Assembly (NCBI RefSeq): GCF_030272615.1
Contig: NW_026729208.1
Location: 64,001-128,000 of the forward strand
Source: Cryptomeria japonica
Lineage: Eukaryota > Streptophyta > Pinopsida > Cupressales > Cupressaceae
Direction: 5' to 3'
DNA: 64,000 nt
Shown here in pieces: positions 10,036 to 21,000 of this stretch. A program made the translations under genes and the position numbers. The first letter of the stretch is position 1. Each line of letters begins with the position of its first letter. The notes under the pieces are model-generated. The model searched no databases. It was not told the DNA's origin and saw only the letters and a list, made by a program, of their open reading frames with translations.

Positions 10036-12650
10036 CTAAACTTCTAGTGGATCATCAAAATCAAGCCTCTTCGACGCAGTACGCGGCTTTGTAGATGGCT
10101 GCAAAACCACAATTAAAAAGCCAAGTTAGAATTCTTTTGTAGAAAATAGTTCACAATTGACATCATAACTATGCATTTAACTTTAATTCCTTTGCAATTG
10201 AAATGTAGATTACCTCATCGGCTGATCCAAGAGCTAATGTCTTCGCTCTCCTCTCCTTGTCACTCTTAGGAGTTTTCTTGAAGACATACATAAATGGATC
10301 CACGTTATGGCTGTACCGCGAAGGAGTCTATTGTAGATTAAATGTACAATTAATACAATGTACTAACATAAATATATCAAAAACACTTAAAAGCTATAAT
10401 ATAGAGAACAATGACATACCTGTGCCTTAGATGCTTCTCCAATGGACTTAGGATGGCTCACCATCGATGTAGAAATGGTCGCTATTACCTATACAAAAAA
10501 TGTACAAAGATTAAATACAATTAATATAATGATAAGTATTGAAGGTTGAAAACAATTAATTTTACATATCAAACAAAAGTGTACCGGATCCTGATATGCT
10601 TCTCCAGTACAAGGAGGAGGGTTCTCCATTGACGAAATAGGTATGGATATTTGCTGTATGAAAAAAATATAAGATTATAATATATCACAAGTTCACATGT
10701 ACGCGTGCATATAATCATGAAATCAAGAAAATAAAGTAGAGATGCATACCTCCGCCATCTCTTGATTCACGGGAAAATCAGGTGCATTCAACATATCCAC
10801 AAAGCTCAATGGCCGCTGTACATGTAAAATAGACAAAAAACACTAATCAATCTACAAACCCCAACTAATACTTGATTTCAAAATTTTCAAACAATTGTAC
10901 AACTAAAAATGTGTTCAATTACCTTCTTCACACATTTTGGCGTCTTTGAGATATTCTTTTTCTTCGGACGAGCCCTAGACGAGGAGGGGGTGCCCTAAAA
11001 ACAGAAAATTAACATGAGATATTAGTACAGATAATAAATTAAACATAATTTTAAAAATCTAAAATGAAATGACTTGCATATTCCATCAAAACAATACATA
11101 AAAAGAGTTGTACAAAATATGATACCGCATAGCCTTGTAGGCCAAAATCGATCGCCGACAGCGTGATGTCATCAATCTGGGACATTTCATCCCTTGTCAA
11201 CACCTACAAACTAGAAATTGGACCAAGCATTAAAGATAGTTAGTATATCTTGTATTTTTTTGAATTCAAACTGTACTATTCTATTTTAACATGTTACAAA
11301 ATTTATACCTCAGGCGTCAAAGTTGCAACTGTGGTAACTGGGGGAGGTGTATGGGATACCGCTGCTGCATCCTGAAATGCATATTATTTGTCTCAATTTA
11401 AATCAATGTATAAATGAAAATTCATTTATGTAGTTACAAAATTAAAGTGACAGATAAATAAAATGTTATGAATTCAAATCAACACACCTGTGTCTGTGGC
11501 TCATGGGCAAACACCATGTCCATCAACTCATCTGTTAGCACGACATCCTCAACCATGTGAGCCTGACATCTACAACTGCAAATCGTGCATAGATGATATG
11601 AGTATCCATCTGCACCAGCTGCATCATCTATCCCCGAGCAGTTGACACACATATGCTCGATGGGCTCTTTGTCACCCTCTAACAGCTCATCATCCAATAC
11701 AATAGGGTGTGCTAATGATGTCCCATGCTGGATGATGGCACCAGTCAATGTTGTGGCCGCCTGAAGAGTCTGTAGCTCCATTGACTCTTTCAGCTCTAAT
11801 GGGACAGCCTGATGTACCTTGGGTTTGGGTGCTAGGGGGCGGCGACTTTTCGCAACTAATTGCCTACGGGCTCTAGGTCTATCTTGGGCAGAGCCACCAC
11901 CTCTACCATGAAACTCTCTCATGTCAAAATAATTTGGGCACACATTGAGCACAAACTCACAATATATTTTTCTCAAAAAATATAATGGCACCTCATAATT
12001 ATTACAAGGTGGATCATTAAAGACCATCCACCACCTTTGCCAAAAAAGATTCTTCATCTGCACATTGGTACACCAATGTATGGGAAACCTCTTTGCATTA
12101 GGAGGTAATGACTGACTAGTTTTGGGGTCAACAAAAAGGGCACATATTTGTTGTTTAGAAATATTTTTGTTTTTAACTCCATTGTATGATAGCCCATTGG
12201 CATAGAATTGACGACACCTATCCCTAAAGCTTCCCCATTTGGTAATTTCAGTGGAAACAGCTATGTCACCACTAGCTAATGTTTCTAGGCTAGTGGCGAG
12301 GGATTGATGATGGTCAAGTTCAGAAGTTTTCAATTTTACAATCAGTCTATTGATTTTGGATGTATTTTGCCCTAACTGATTAATTAATTCTTCCTATGTT
12401 TCGGCTGTGCGGTCAAAAGGAGGAATTGGGGGTTATTCTTGTGTGTTTTCAGGAGGTGCATTTGGTTGTTCTTGTGGGTTTTCAAGAGGTGCATTTGGTT
12501 GTTCTTGTTCTGGATTAGAAGAATCTGGTTTTTGAAACAAGAAATGAAAAAATCTAATCAAAATTAATGAAATTAAATTCAAAATGTAAAACAAATTGCA
12601 TAAACTAGAAAGAAAGACAAAAAAAAAAAAAAAAACTAACCTTGATCCAT
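10036..12650 (-). pseudogene. Ten-exon gene of unknown family, probable transposon protein, two nonsense codons
   Basis: Exons on the minus strand: 12650-12641 (ATGGATCAAG), 12524-11488, 11371-11309, 11203-11126, 10994-10923, 10815-10750, 10653-10585, 10488-10420, 10327-10214, 10098-10036 (ends TAG). All introns are GT-AG. After exon 2 every exon is a multiple of 3 (63, 78, 72, 66, 69, 69, 114, 63 nt), and exons 1 and 2 sum to 1,047 nt, so the frame is kept throughout (546 codons). TAA at 12435-12433 and TAG at 12396-12394 interrupt exon 2, near its start. The protein begins acidic/Gln-rich (QEQPNAP twice), has a predicted helical stretch and FPIHWCTN...FWQRWWMVFN. Basic patches (RPRARR, RPKKKN, KERRAK) suggest the nucleus. 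A Cys/His cluster (CVNC, then YHLCTICSCRC) may bind zinc. Family not recognised. The short-exon layout and adjacent palindromic array recall TnpA-like genes of CACTA elements; this is analogy only. Confidence 0.7.
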
Positions 12651-12775
12651 AGCCTGAGGACAAATTTCGCACCCCGTTTGTGGTTTAGCTTTAAAAATGG
12701 GAAAAAAAGAAAGTAAAAAATGCTCTTTTCGGGTAAATGAGGACCCAGTTTTTTTAAAAACTTTTTTCATCAGGC

Positions 12776-12985
12776 ACCGCGTACGTGGTTTTACTAGGAT
12801 TATTAGCATGTACGCGCTCATTTTCCTATAAGCAGCACGTACGTGCTAATTTTCCTAGGCGTAGCGCGTACGCGCTTAGTTTCCTAAGCTTAGTGCGTAT
12901 GCGCTACCTTTTCTAGGTTCGGGAAGAACAAACCTAAGCACGTATGCGGGAATTTGAAATTTTAAAACCACATACACGCTGCCTA
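12776..12985. repeat. 29-bp-periodic palindrome array (AGCGCGTACGCGCT-like)
   Basis: Near-palindromic cores are centred on GTAC at 12781, 12810, 12839 and 12868 and on GTAT at 12897, each exactly 29 bp after the last. Looser relatives lie at ~12942 and ~12972. AGCACGTACGTGCT (12834-12847) and AGCGCGTACGCGCT (12863-12876) are perfect 14-bp palindromes. The spacers share TTTTCCTA-like text. The array lies ~125-330 bp upstream of the minus-strand gene's ATG. CpG-dense islands in AT-rich DNA at fixed helical spacing suggest protein-binding sites, such as the subterminal repeats bound by transposase; the variants look like CpG decay. Confidence 0.85.
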
Positions 12986-13047
12986 TTTTTCCAAGTTTAT
13001 TTTCGGTGGTGTCCACTTTTTTGACCACCATCTTTGTGCACACGCCC

Positions 13048-13367
13048 TATTATATAATATATAATATAATATAATATTGTATTATATAATACATATTATA
13101 TAATATATAATATTATATTATATTATATATTATATAATACATATAATATAATACGTATTATATAATATATTATTATATTATAATATAATATAATATAATA
13201 TAATATAATAATGTATTATATAATATATTATTATATTATAATATAATATTATATAATATAATAGATTATTATATTATATAATATATTATTACATTATATA
13301 TATTATATTAATATAATAATATATTATATATTATATATTATATAATATGTAATATGTAATATATTTT
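13048..13367. repeat. TATAATA low-complexity tract
   Basis: About 320 bp made almost only of A and T in TATAATA/ATATTAT words, largely self-complementary, so it can fold or extrude. It directly follows the palindrome array and a short inverted repeat GGTGG...CCACC (~12998-13030). Its length is the same in both copies in this window, which is unexpected for an unstable microsatellite if the copies are old. Confidence 0.9.
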
Positions 13368-13388
13368 TTAAATTAAAATTACAAATAA

Positions 13389-13406
13389 AAATCGGATATC
13401 CGATTT
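13389..13406. other. 18-bp perfect palindrome
   Basis: AAATCGGATATCCGATTT reads the same on both strands. It lies between the AT tract and the decayed ORF; function unknown. The following 13407-13682 holds no supported gene. Confidence 0.7.
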
Positions 13407-13682
13407 CCATAGGTAAATTACCAGGCCAAGGTGTACTGACACCCAGGCCAAGCAAAAAGTCAACACGGATTTTCACATTTTTAGGCGAGTGAAGAAGGCT
13501 ATTTTTTTCACATCGCCACTTTTTAGCCCCCCTTGATCCTGCACTAACCCAAGCAATAGAGATAGGCAAACCAATTTCAAAGGAGATCAAAAGCTTTGAG
13601 GCAATCCGACATAAGTTATTGTGCATCCATCAAGAACAAGAGGTATTTACAAAAGCTTATTTTGAACCCTAAAATTCTCAAA

Positions 13683-15524
13683 ATGGCATCTTCTTCTTCT
13701 TTTGATACTCCATTTGTAGTAGAAGTTTCCAAGAGATAAAGGCCACAATTTAAGAAGCACCCATTTAAGTCTGTAGAAGATTATCCAAAAGTTGCCTTCT
13801 CATCCGTGCCCTATGGTGTTTTGCATGTGGATGATGTAAGAGCTTATATTCACTACAATATTGAAGAAACTGGTAATGAGGCAATCCTTGCACTATATAA
13901 CAAGCCAAAGATAAGGATGGGAACCCAAAACCGAAATATGCTCAATTGCAGAAGAAGGGTTTCATGTAGTTCTTGCATTTCCCCATGTTCGATGAGGATA
14001 AATGGGCGAGGTACATCCTAAGCCATGTACATGATTAATTTATCTGGTTAGACAAGCCATACAAAATCACGAAGCAAGCCATCCATGTAGTCACCTGTCT
14101 GCATCAAACCGGTGGGAAGCCAAATTTGATAAAGGCATCAAACGCTACTGTGACAAAGGTAACCGGTGCACAATTTGATAGTAGGTCCATGACTATTGAT
14201 GATATCCAAGAGCATGATGTGAGATTTGCATCCATGATCATTGGCTATAAGGTCTACCAATCTAGCAAACTTAATTCTATCTTTGGTACAACAATTTATG
14301 CAGCCTATCAAATGGTAAAAGAAGATGCATAGTATGATCTTTGTTCAATCCTTCTTGAAGAGATTCTCAGTAATCTGAAGGAGATTAAATCAGATAAGAA
14401 GAATGTATTAAAATTTGGTTCTTTGATCATTTGTCTTGCACTATATTTCATGAATGAGATTCTCGAAATAGGGAGAGTTCAATGGGCTTTTGTCTAACCA
14501 GTGTCCACTCAAATCAAGCAAGGCATATAGAGATTGGGAAATAGGGAGACTCAGACTGCTGCCCTATGGAGCTTTTTCAAAATCTCCCAAGGAAAAATGA
14601 AGGATAGGAAAAGGATTCCTAAGAAAGTGGTGGAGAAATATGAAAAGACTATCTGCTTCATGATCGACAAAGACCAATGTCACATGGAAGTTGTGGAGCC
14701 CAGGATAGTTTGGATTTCACCAATGGGATGAGGTTGATGTATCGACACTTGAGGTCTATGCTCAAAACCTCTTGACTAAACCGGTGGATCCCAAAGAACC
14801 TAGGTTTGGCACCTTCAAGGAGAAATATATGGAGTTGCACAAGAAGTTCACCGAGCCTGCAAGAAAGATAAAAGTGTCTAAAATGGCTGAAGAAGTGGCT
14901 GTGCCGTTGGGATTCACCAAAGAGGTAGTTAAGCAAGAAAGGGAGAAGCATTCTTAGCTGGAAGCTAAGGATGAATCCAAGAAGCCTAAGGCTAAACCGG
15001 TTCCCTCCAAAGAAAAACTGAAGGAGACCAAGTCTATCTCTACTTCGATAATACCATCAACAGGATAGAGCTCGTCCAGAAAGGGAGTTTTGAAGAAAAA
15101 GGAGAAGCCCAAACAAATATATGTTGTTGTATCTCTAGTGGCATCTGAGACTAAATCAGATGAAGAAGTAGGACAGGCAAAAAAGAAAGGAAAATTTGAA
15201 GGGTAGTGAGGAAACCACAATCCGGTGGTGTAGACCAGAGCAAGAAGGCTAAGTTAGAACCTACAACTTGATGATGATCTTGAAACTAGTAATTTGCAAG
15301 GTAAATATACATTTGTTCCTCCAATGACAATAGATGAATTGATTGACGAGATAATTGTTGATGGAAATTTGAAGAACATTGGAGCATACTATGAAAATCT
15401 AGTTGAGGGAGATCAAAGAAAACTTGAGGAAGCTGTTATTTTGTACTTACACAACTTTAGTAAAACTTTGATTGAATTGGAGAGTAGCATCCCTAAGAAT
15501 CTGTATAATATTATTATCATCTAG
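13683..15524 (+). pseudogene. Decayed retroelement-type ORF
   Basis: Begins ATG GCA TCT at 13683 (MASSSSFDTPFVVEVSKR, then TAA) and continues through open pieces in shifting frames: YGVLHVDDVRAYIHYN, VRFASMIIGYKVYQS, RKRIPKKVVEKYEK, KPVDPKEPRFGTFKEKYMEL, a Lys-rich stretch, and MTIDELIDEIIVDGN near the end. At least six stops and two frameshifts break it. The ordered, hydrophilic pieces suggest one former protein of 550-600 residues. I believe related ORFs are common in conifer LTR elements but cannot verify that. A further open piece at 15670-15855 may belong to it. No catalytic domain is visible. Confidence 0.5.
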
Positions 15525-17767
15525 AAGTAAACATGGATCATCTCCATGAATGATGTAGTCAACTTTTTTTTATGTCAAATTTGAACCTATTTGTAAACCC
15601 TAAACAAATCCAACTGCTAAACTCTAGATCTACAAGCTAATTCAACACACCATCAATAAGGATCTACAAATGCATGCAAATACCATTGAAATAAGAAAAG
15701 CTATACCTTCACATGTAAGAGAGGTTTGTCTCCATTTTTCTCCTATCCTCCATGATCTTGTATTTGGTGACTTGGGTGCTCTTAGATTTGTGTTGGACTT
15801 TCACAAGATCTTACAGAAGAATGGATGTGGTTGTGATGATGTATTATTGGAGTGATTTTGGCAGAGTTTGAGTATGCTCAAGATATGTTCTATGAAAAAT
15901 GTGAGGAGGAAGCCTTTTTTATAGATATCATCCTAAAACTGGAGGGTTTGTATTAAGAAGTTAAAAGATGAATGGCTAGGATCTCATAGATGAAAGAGAA
16001 TCAATAGGATTGAGGTTAGATAAAGATGGAGGGGGGAGATTAAGAAGTGTGTTGACTTTGGAGGAAACACAAAGTTAATGGAAATATGGTTGGTACTTGT
16101 CACATGTCTACAAGTTTATATTTTGATCAATGTGAACAAGTTGGAGGGCTAGGATTAATAATAAAAAAGGTAATAAATTAATTAATTAAATAAAAGAATT
16201 TATCTAATTAATAGAGGAAAGGGCTAGATAAATAAAATAAATAAAATATTTAAATTTAATTTAGGATGGAGGTGGGATCTAAATAAAATTAGGAAGAAAA
16301 AGTTTAGTGAATCGATTAAATAAATAAAAAATATTTATTTAATTAATAGAAGACACTCAGATAAAACAATTAAATAAATAATAAATATTTATTTGATCAA
16401 AGGATAATTTTAGGTGTCTACAAACGTTATACTCGTTGAAGAATTTGTTCATAAACTCTTAATTTATTGCATAAGGAACATCTGCAATAAGCTCCAATGA
16501 TGCAACTATGCCAAGGTAGTCGACCTTTAAGGAACGTGATTATTCACCAATGAATCAACCCTTATAAAAAATAACACTAGGATAATGAATGAATAAAATG
16601 CAATCAAAATTGATCCCTAATGATGTTCAAAGCAGGACGAGATTAAGCTCAATTGATTGCCAAATTTTACTTAAATGTGCTACTTATACATTGGTCATTG
16701 CATGAACGACAACCTTGTGAAAAATGAAATAGAGGGAAAAGTGAAAGGAATAAACTCTGTCAATGGGTTGTTAGTCTATTGGTCAACTTGAATTGTTAGC
16801 CTAAGGCATGTACTTTCATATCACGTAGCTAAATGATTCTGTGGGTTTGATATAAAACCCTCCAATAACAAAATATATATTTTTTCACTTACACATTAAT
16901 GACTATTTTTTTTAACTAGCCATAACAAAGAAATAGTTATGGCTAATTAAAAACATGCATGATGTCTTTTAAAAAAACCTAAGGATGTTAGATACATAAT
17001 TACTTAGATAATGACTTAGAAGTTAATTCTACTCTATTCTACTTTTTGACCCGTGCACGCATAAAAAATCCCACCAAATCCCACCGTGTTGTTGTAACTA
17101 CGTAGATGTCAAAACAATAGCTATAAGCATTTAAGTTGCATAAAAAGAAAACAATTATTTTTTGTCAAAATCTGATATACCATTTAAGAGCTTAGTGTAC
17201 GTGAAACTTTTAGCTATAACAACTACCTGTACTTTTTTTGTAAGCATTTACAATTACATATGAAAAAACCAAAAACATTTGTCAAAATCCCATATAGATT
17301 TAGAAACTTAAAAAAAATAAGAGTGGATTGACAATTGTGATAGAGGAAAAAAATTTGATAAAAATGGTCCCGCTTGTGATGGAGAAAGAAAAAAAAAAAT
17401 AATAAAATTGATCCCGCTTGCCGTGACTCTCACTCAATCTTAATCGGTAGTCATTGAACATGACAAAATGAAATGTGTTAAAATATCTTTTTAAAAGAAA
17501 TTGCCGGCCAAGCCAAAAGATAAATAAGTTGCCGGCCACTAAATCAATACACAACTTCATTCAACATAATAAGAAGTTAGCACAGAAAACTTCAACGTGA
17601 CAAGAACTTGACATGACTGGGCAAACAAAAAAATTAACGAAAGTAGCATCAAAACCTTGGATTCCTTCGCATTTTCTGCGAAGCTCTTTTGTTGGACTGT
17701 TATTTTTTTCTATCCTAATTATTTTTTAAGGTTTGCTCAATTTAAAAACAAAATTAGGGCCGCTTCA
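15525..17767 (+). other. Intergenic region upstream of TNL
   Basis: Apart from the LTR-like tail this holds only short open stretches in both strands and poly-A/T runs. A short inverted pair, AACTAGCCATAAC...GTTATGGCTAATT (~16914-16950), suggests a small hairpin or old MITE. GCCGGCCA repeats at ~17502 and ~17531. No gene supported. Confidence 0.5.
16150..16422 (+). mobile_element. LTR-like tail, candidate
   Basis: A/T-rich stretch with repeated AATAAATA/TATTTATTTAATTAA words ending TTTAGGTGTCTACA at 16422, the style of 3' ends of conifer Gypsy-type LTRs. The 5' border is not found and no second LTR is in the unit, so start and identity are tentative. It would suit the decayed ORF upstream. 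Confidence 0.3.
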
Positions 17768-18065
17768 CTTCGAAATTTACAATTTCGAAGCGGACATTCC
17801 TTCCAATCAAACAGTTTCATATACGTACACCTCGACGTGCTTCAGAAGTGGACATGCCTTCCAATTAACCAGTTTCATATACGTACACCTTGACGTCCTT
17901 CAGAAGACGACATGCCTTCCAATCAAACAATAACTTAACGTGCTTCAGAAACGATCATGCCTTCCAATCTTGACTTAAATAGTGGTTTATCTCTTCTATC
18001 ATGTTATATGAGTTTGGGTTCTGTACCTATTCTCTCTGCCATTCTTTTCAGTTGCCTCTCTTAAC
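17768..18065 (+). promoter_or_regulatory. TNL proximal promoter with 58-bp repeats and hairpin
   Basis: Upstream of the TNL ATG lies a perfect 10-bp inverted repeat with a 3-bp loop (CTTCGAAATT TAC AATTTCGAAG, 17768-17790). Direct repeats follow whose GACATKCCTTCCAAT starts fall at 17793, 17851 and 17909 (58-bp period), with a shorter fourth start at about 17954. The units carry ACGT-core sites: GACGTGC at ~17834, TTGACGTC at 17890-17897, AACGTGC at ~17937. A W-box core TTGAC is at 17970. TGACG and ACGT cores bind bZIP/TGA factors and TTGAC binds WRKY factors in other plants; function here is inferred. TAAATAG at ~17976 could serve as a TATA-like element. Confidence 0.55.
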
Positions 18066-21000
18066 ATGGAAGAGTTCAAGATGGAAGAATACATCCCTCC
18101 CTCAATCAAAATTCTTTTCCAAGGTGATAAGGAATATCATGTGTTTCTGAGTTTCAAGGGAGAAGATGTCAGAAAGAATCTGGTTGATCATCTACACGAA
18201 GCTCTCACTGCCGCCGGACTGCATGTCTTTTTAGACACCCACAAATTGGAAAAGGGAGATAAGATTTGGTCGAGCTTGGAAAGGGCAATAAGGAGCAGTG
18301 CCATACACATTCCTATATTTTCTAGAGGCTATGCAGACTCTGCATGGTGTCTCAGGGAGGCCGCAACAATGGTGAACACCCAAGGCTTGATCATTCCTCT
18401 GTTTTATGATGTAGAACCAACTCACGTTAGGTATCCTGTGAAGGACTCCAGTCAGTACCAGCAAGCATTTCTAAAACATTATGACCATCCAGATCGGTAC
18501 CAAAGAGGAGAGATTGAGAGATGGAAGGTTGCCCTTCACCAGATCTGTTCTCACTCAGGTTGGTCCATGGATATAACTGGAGGGTAAGTAAACAAGCTGA
18601 CTTGACTTTTATTTTTATTTTTGCATAATAGTGAGCAAAGCAAGTTATAATATAAATTTAACTGGCCAATGACATGATATTAATCTGGCTGGAGACACTC
18701 TAGTAAAAAGGAGACACCCATGATTAACCGAATACATTATAGTAAAAATATCTGATAGAATAAGCTATTTAAGCTTTAAATAGTTAAAATTGATCTATGC
18801 TCAATTCATAATCAATAGGGGTTACGCAAATATATAATATATGGATGTACATATAAACCATATTTTTAGTGGATTGGGAAATAAATGTATGCCCCTTGCT
18901 TTGAGATCTTATATTTATTTAGAAATCTTTACCTTTTGCAAATACATTGAGAAATTATATAGTTGTTTGTACATCCTTTAAAGCTATATGCACATTCTAG
19001 ATTTTCAAGTTACATTTGAAGTATGAAATTATAAAGGGTTTTATAATTAGGGACATAAATATGACCTCACCTTTGTATGTTTTAATGTACTAATATATTT
19101 GTTTAGAGTTCTATGGTTTCAAAGATTGAGAAGTCATCCTAAATGATATTTAATTACAGCCCCTTTAGTTTATACTTATTATCCTACAAAGTTTCTAGGA
19201 ATACACCCCTTAGCATAAGTAGAGTCAAAACATTACAATAGTTTTATGTTCTTGTTAGTTAGCCAAAGAATATTGAGGAATTCCTTCCCATTCAGAGGGT
19301 AATGAAGCTATGGCCCTCTCTCAATCAATAGAAAATCTAAAAATAAGATTACCAATTCTGAAATATGTATGTGATTGGACATTCAACTAAAATAGAAAAT
19401 TGATCAAACCATAGAGACATCAAATTTACATGGAGAAACCCTTTCGAGAAAAACCTCCACACTTGAAAGAGACTAAATTATTAATCTTCACAACGAGACA
19501 TACAACAAAATACTTCACTACTCTTCACTAGTCGAAAAATACTATATAACCTATAAGAATCCACATAACACTACCATTTCATGGCTTCAATATATAGCAA
19601 AGTAAGATCTAGGGTAAACCACTTGCAAAACCCAATGCCTAGGATAATTGACAACTTATAAACATGTTAATAAAATAAAATATTTCGCATTGCCTTGACA
19701 TGAATTCCTAACCCATAGCCACTCAATTCTTAGATGCTTTGTAACTCCTTGATTACTCTTCGAATTACCCAATGGACAACCTTTCACCTAGCAAACTTGT
19801 GTTAGCATATAATTTATTTATTATTAAATTGTTATAAAATAGCTATGGGTTGGTTATTCTTTTTACAGTTTAGCCAATATATATGCTTTTACTAATCATG
19901 GAATGAATCAATCAAGCATAATATTCCACAAATGGTATCAAAGTTTTGTGGATTGGGATAAGATTATGATATGTGATGAGACATCCTCTATATATTTATC
20001 CCTTGTGTGTTATCCTTCACTGTTGCATCTAATTTTTGGTCTTACAAAGCTGTGGGAAAATTATAAAGCCTCAAATTTCTCATGAGTAGGATCCTAGTGT
20101 TTTTATCAAATTGATGAAAGTTTTAGATGATCAAACCCATGGTGTAGCAAACATGTAATGCATCATATGAAACATTTCCAACAACACCTATAACTCTCTT
20201 GTGGAGGAAAAAAATGGATGAGTTTTGTTTCTTTCTTTTCTCAACTTGATAATCATTGAGATGAGTTATGAAATTTTGAATTTTTTATTGTGTTGTTTTT
20301 GGATTACATCGTGTCAGATTTTTTGGCATTGACATTTAAAAACATACTCCATGATCCATCATAAGAATGTAATTTTTTAATGGTTGGATCTGTGATATCT
20401 CCATGTGATGCAGTATAGGAGATCAAGAAAAGAACATTGATAAGATTCAATCTAGTAAAATTAGAACATAACTCTTTGATCTAGATCACCATTTATGTGT
20501 ATTAGATGTTAAGAATGGGTTGAATTTCGGTCAATGATGAAACACCATGATTTAAAGGTATATGCGCTAAATAAACTATTGGGTGCTAAGTTGGGTGCCA
20601 TATTTTATTTGGATTAGTTGTTGATGGGAATTGATTGTTAATGTTGCTTTCACATGGTGGACATTAAATTAGATAGTGGTTTGTGGATTGAAGATTCAAC
20701 ATTGGTATAAGGCACATGTAAAGGAAACTGACATGGCAATTTCTAAACATATGGATCTTACAAAGGATGATATGAGTAAGTTTTAGGGAAAAATTCACAA
20801 AATAGGAAAGGACATAGATATATTTCATAAATTTACTAAAAGTGGTACCAATACAAAAGGATATAACAAGAAAATATAGAATCATATGCAACACAAAAAT
20901 ATGTTTAATAAATTTTGGCAATAACATAATATGGCAATCAAATAGAATCTATCAATTGGTGAACACGTGATCATATTAAACAAAGGCTATACATGATGCC

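Noticed and set aside
11479-12333. A single-exon 284-residue protein
   Set aside because: Its first codon is TTG, not ATG, and it runs through a splice donor at its 3' end. It is part of exon 2 of the ten-exon gene.
12776-12985. Regular ~29-bp repeats as a possible CRISPR array
   Set aside because: The repeats are palindromic cores with similar spacers, not identical repeats with unique spacers. There is no cas gene and the context is plant nuclear DNA.
13324-13626. Minus-strand 100-residue frame next to the AT tract
   Set aside because: Its C-terminal end runs into the AT tract, it has no recognisable domain, and it opposes the leader of the decayed ORF; likely chance.
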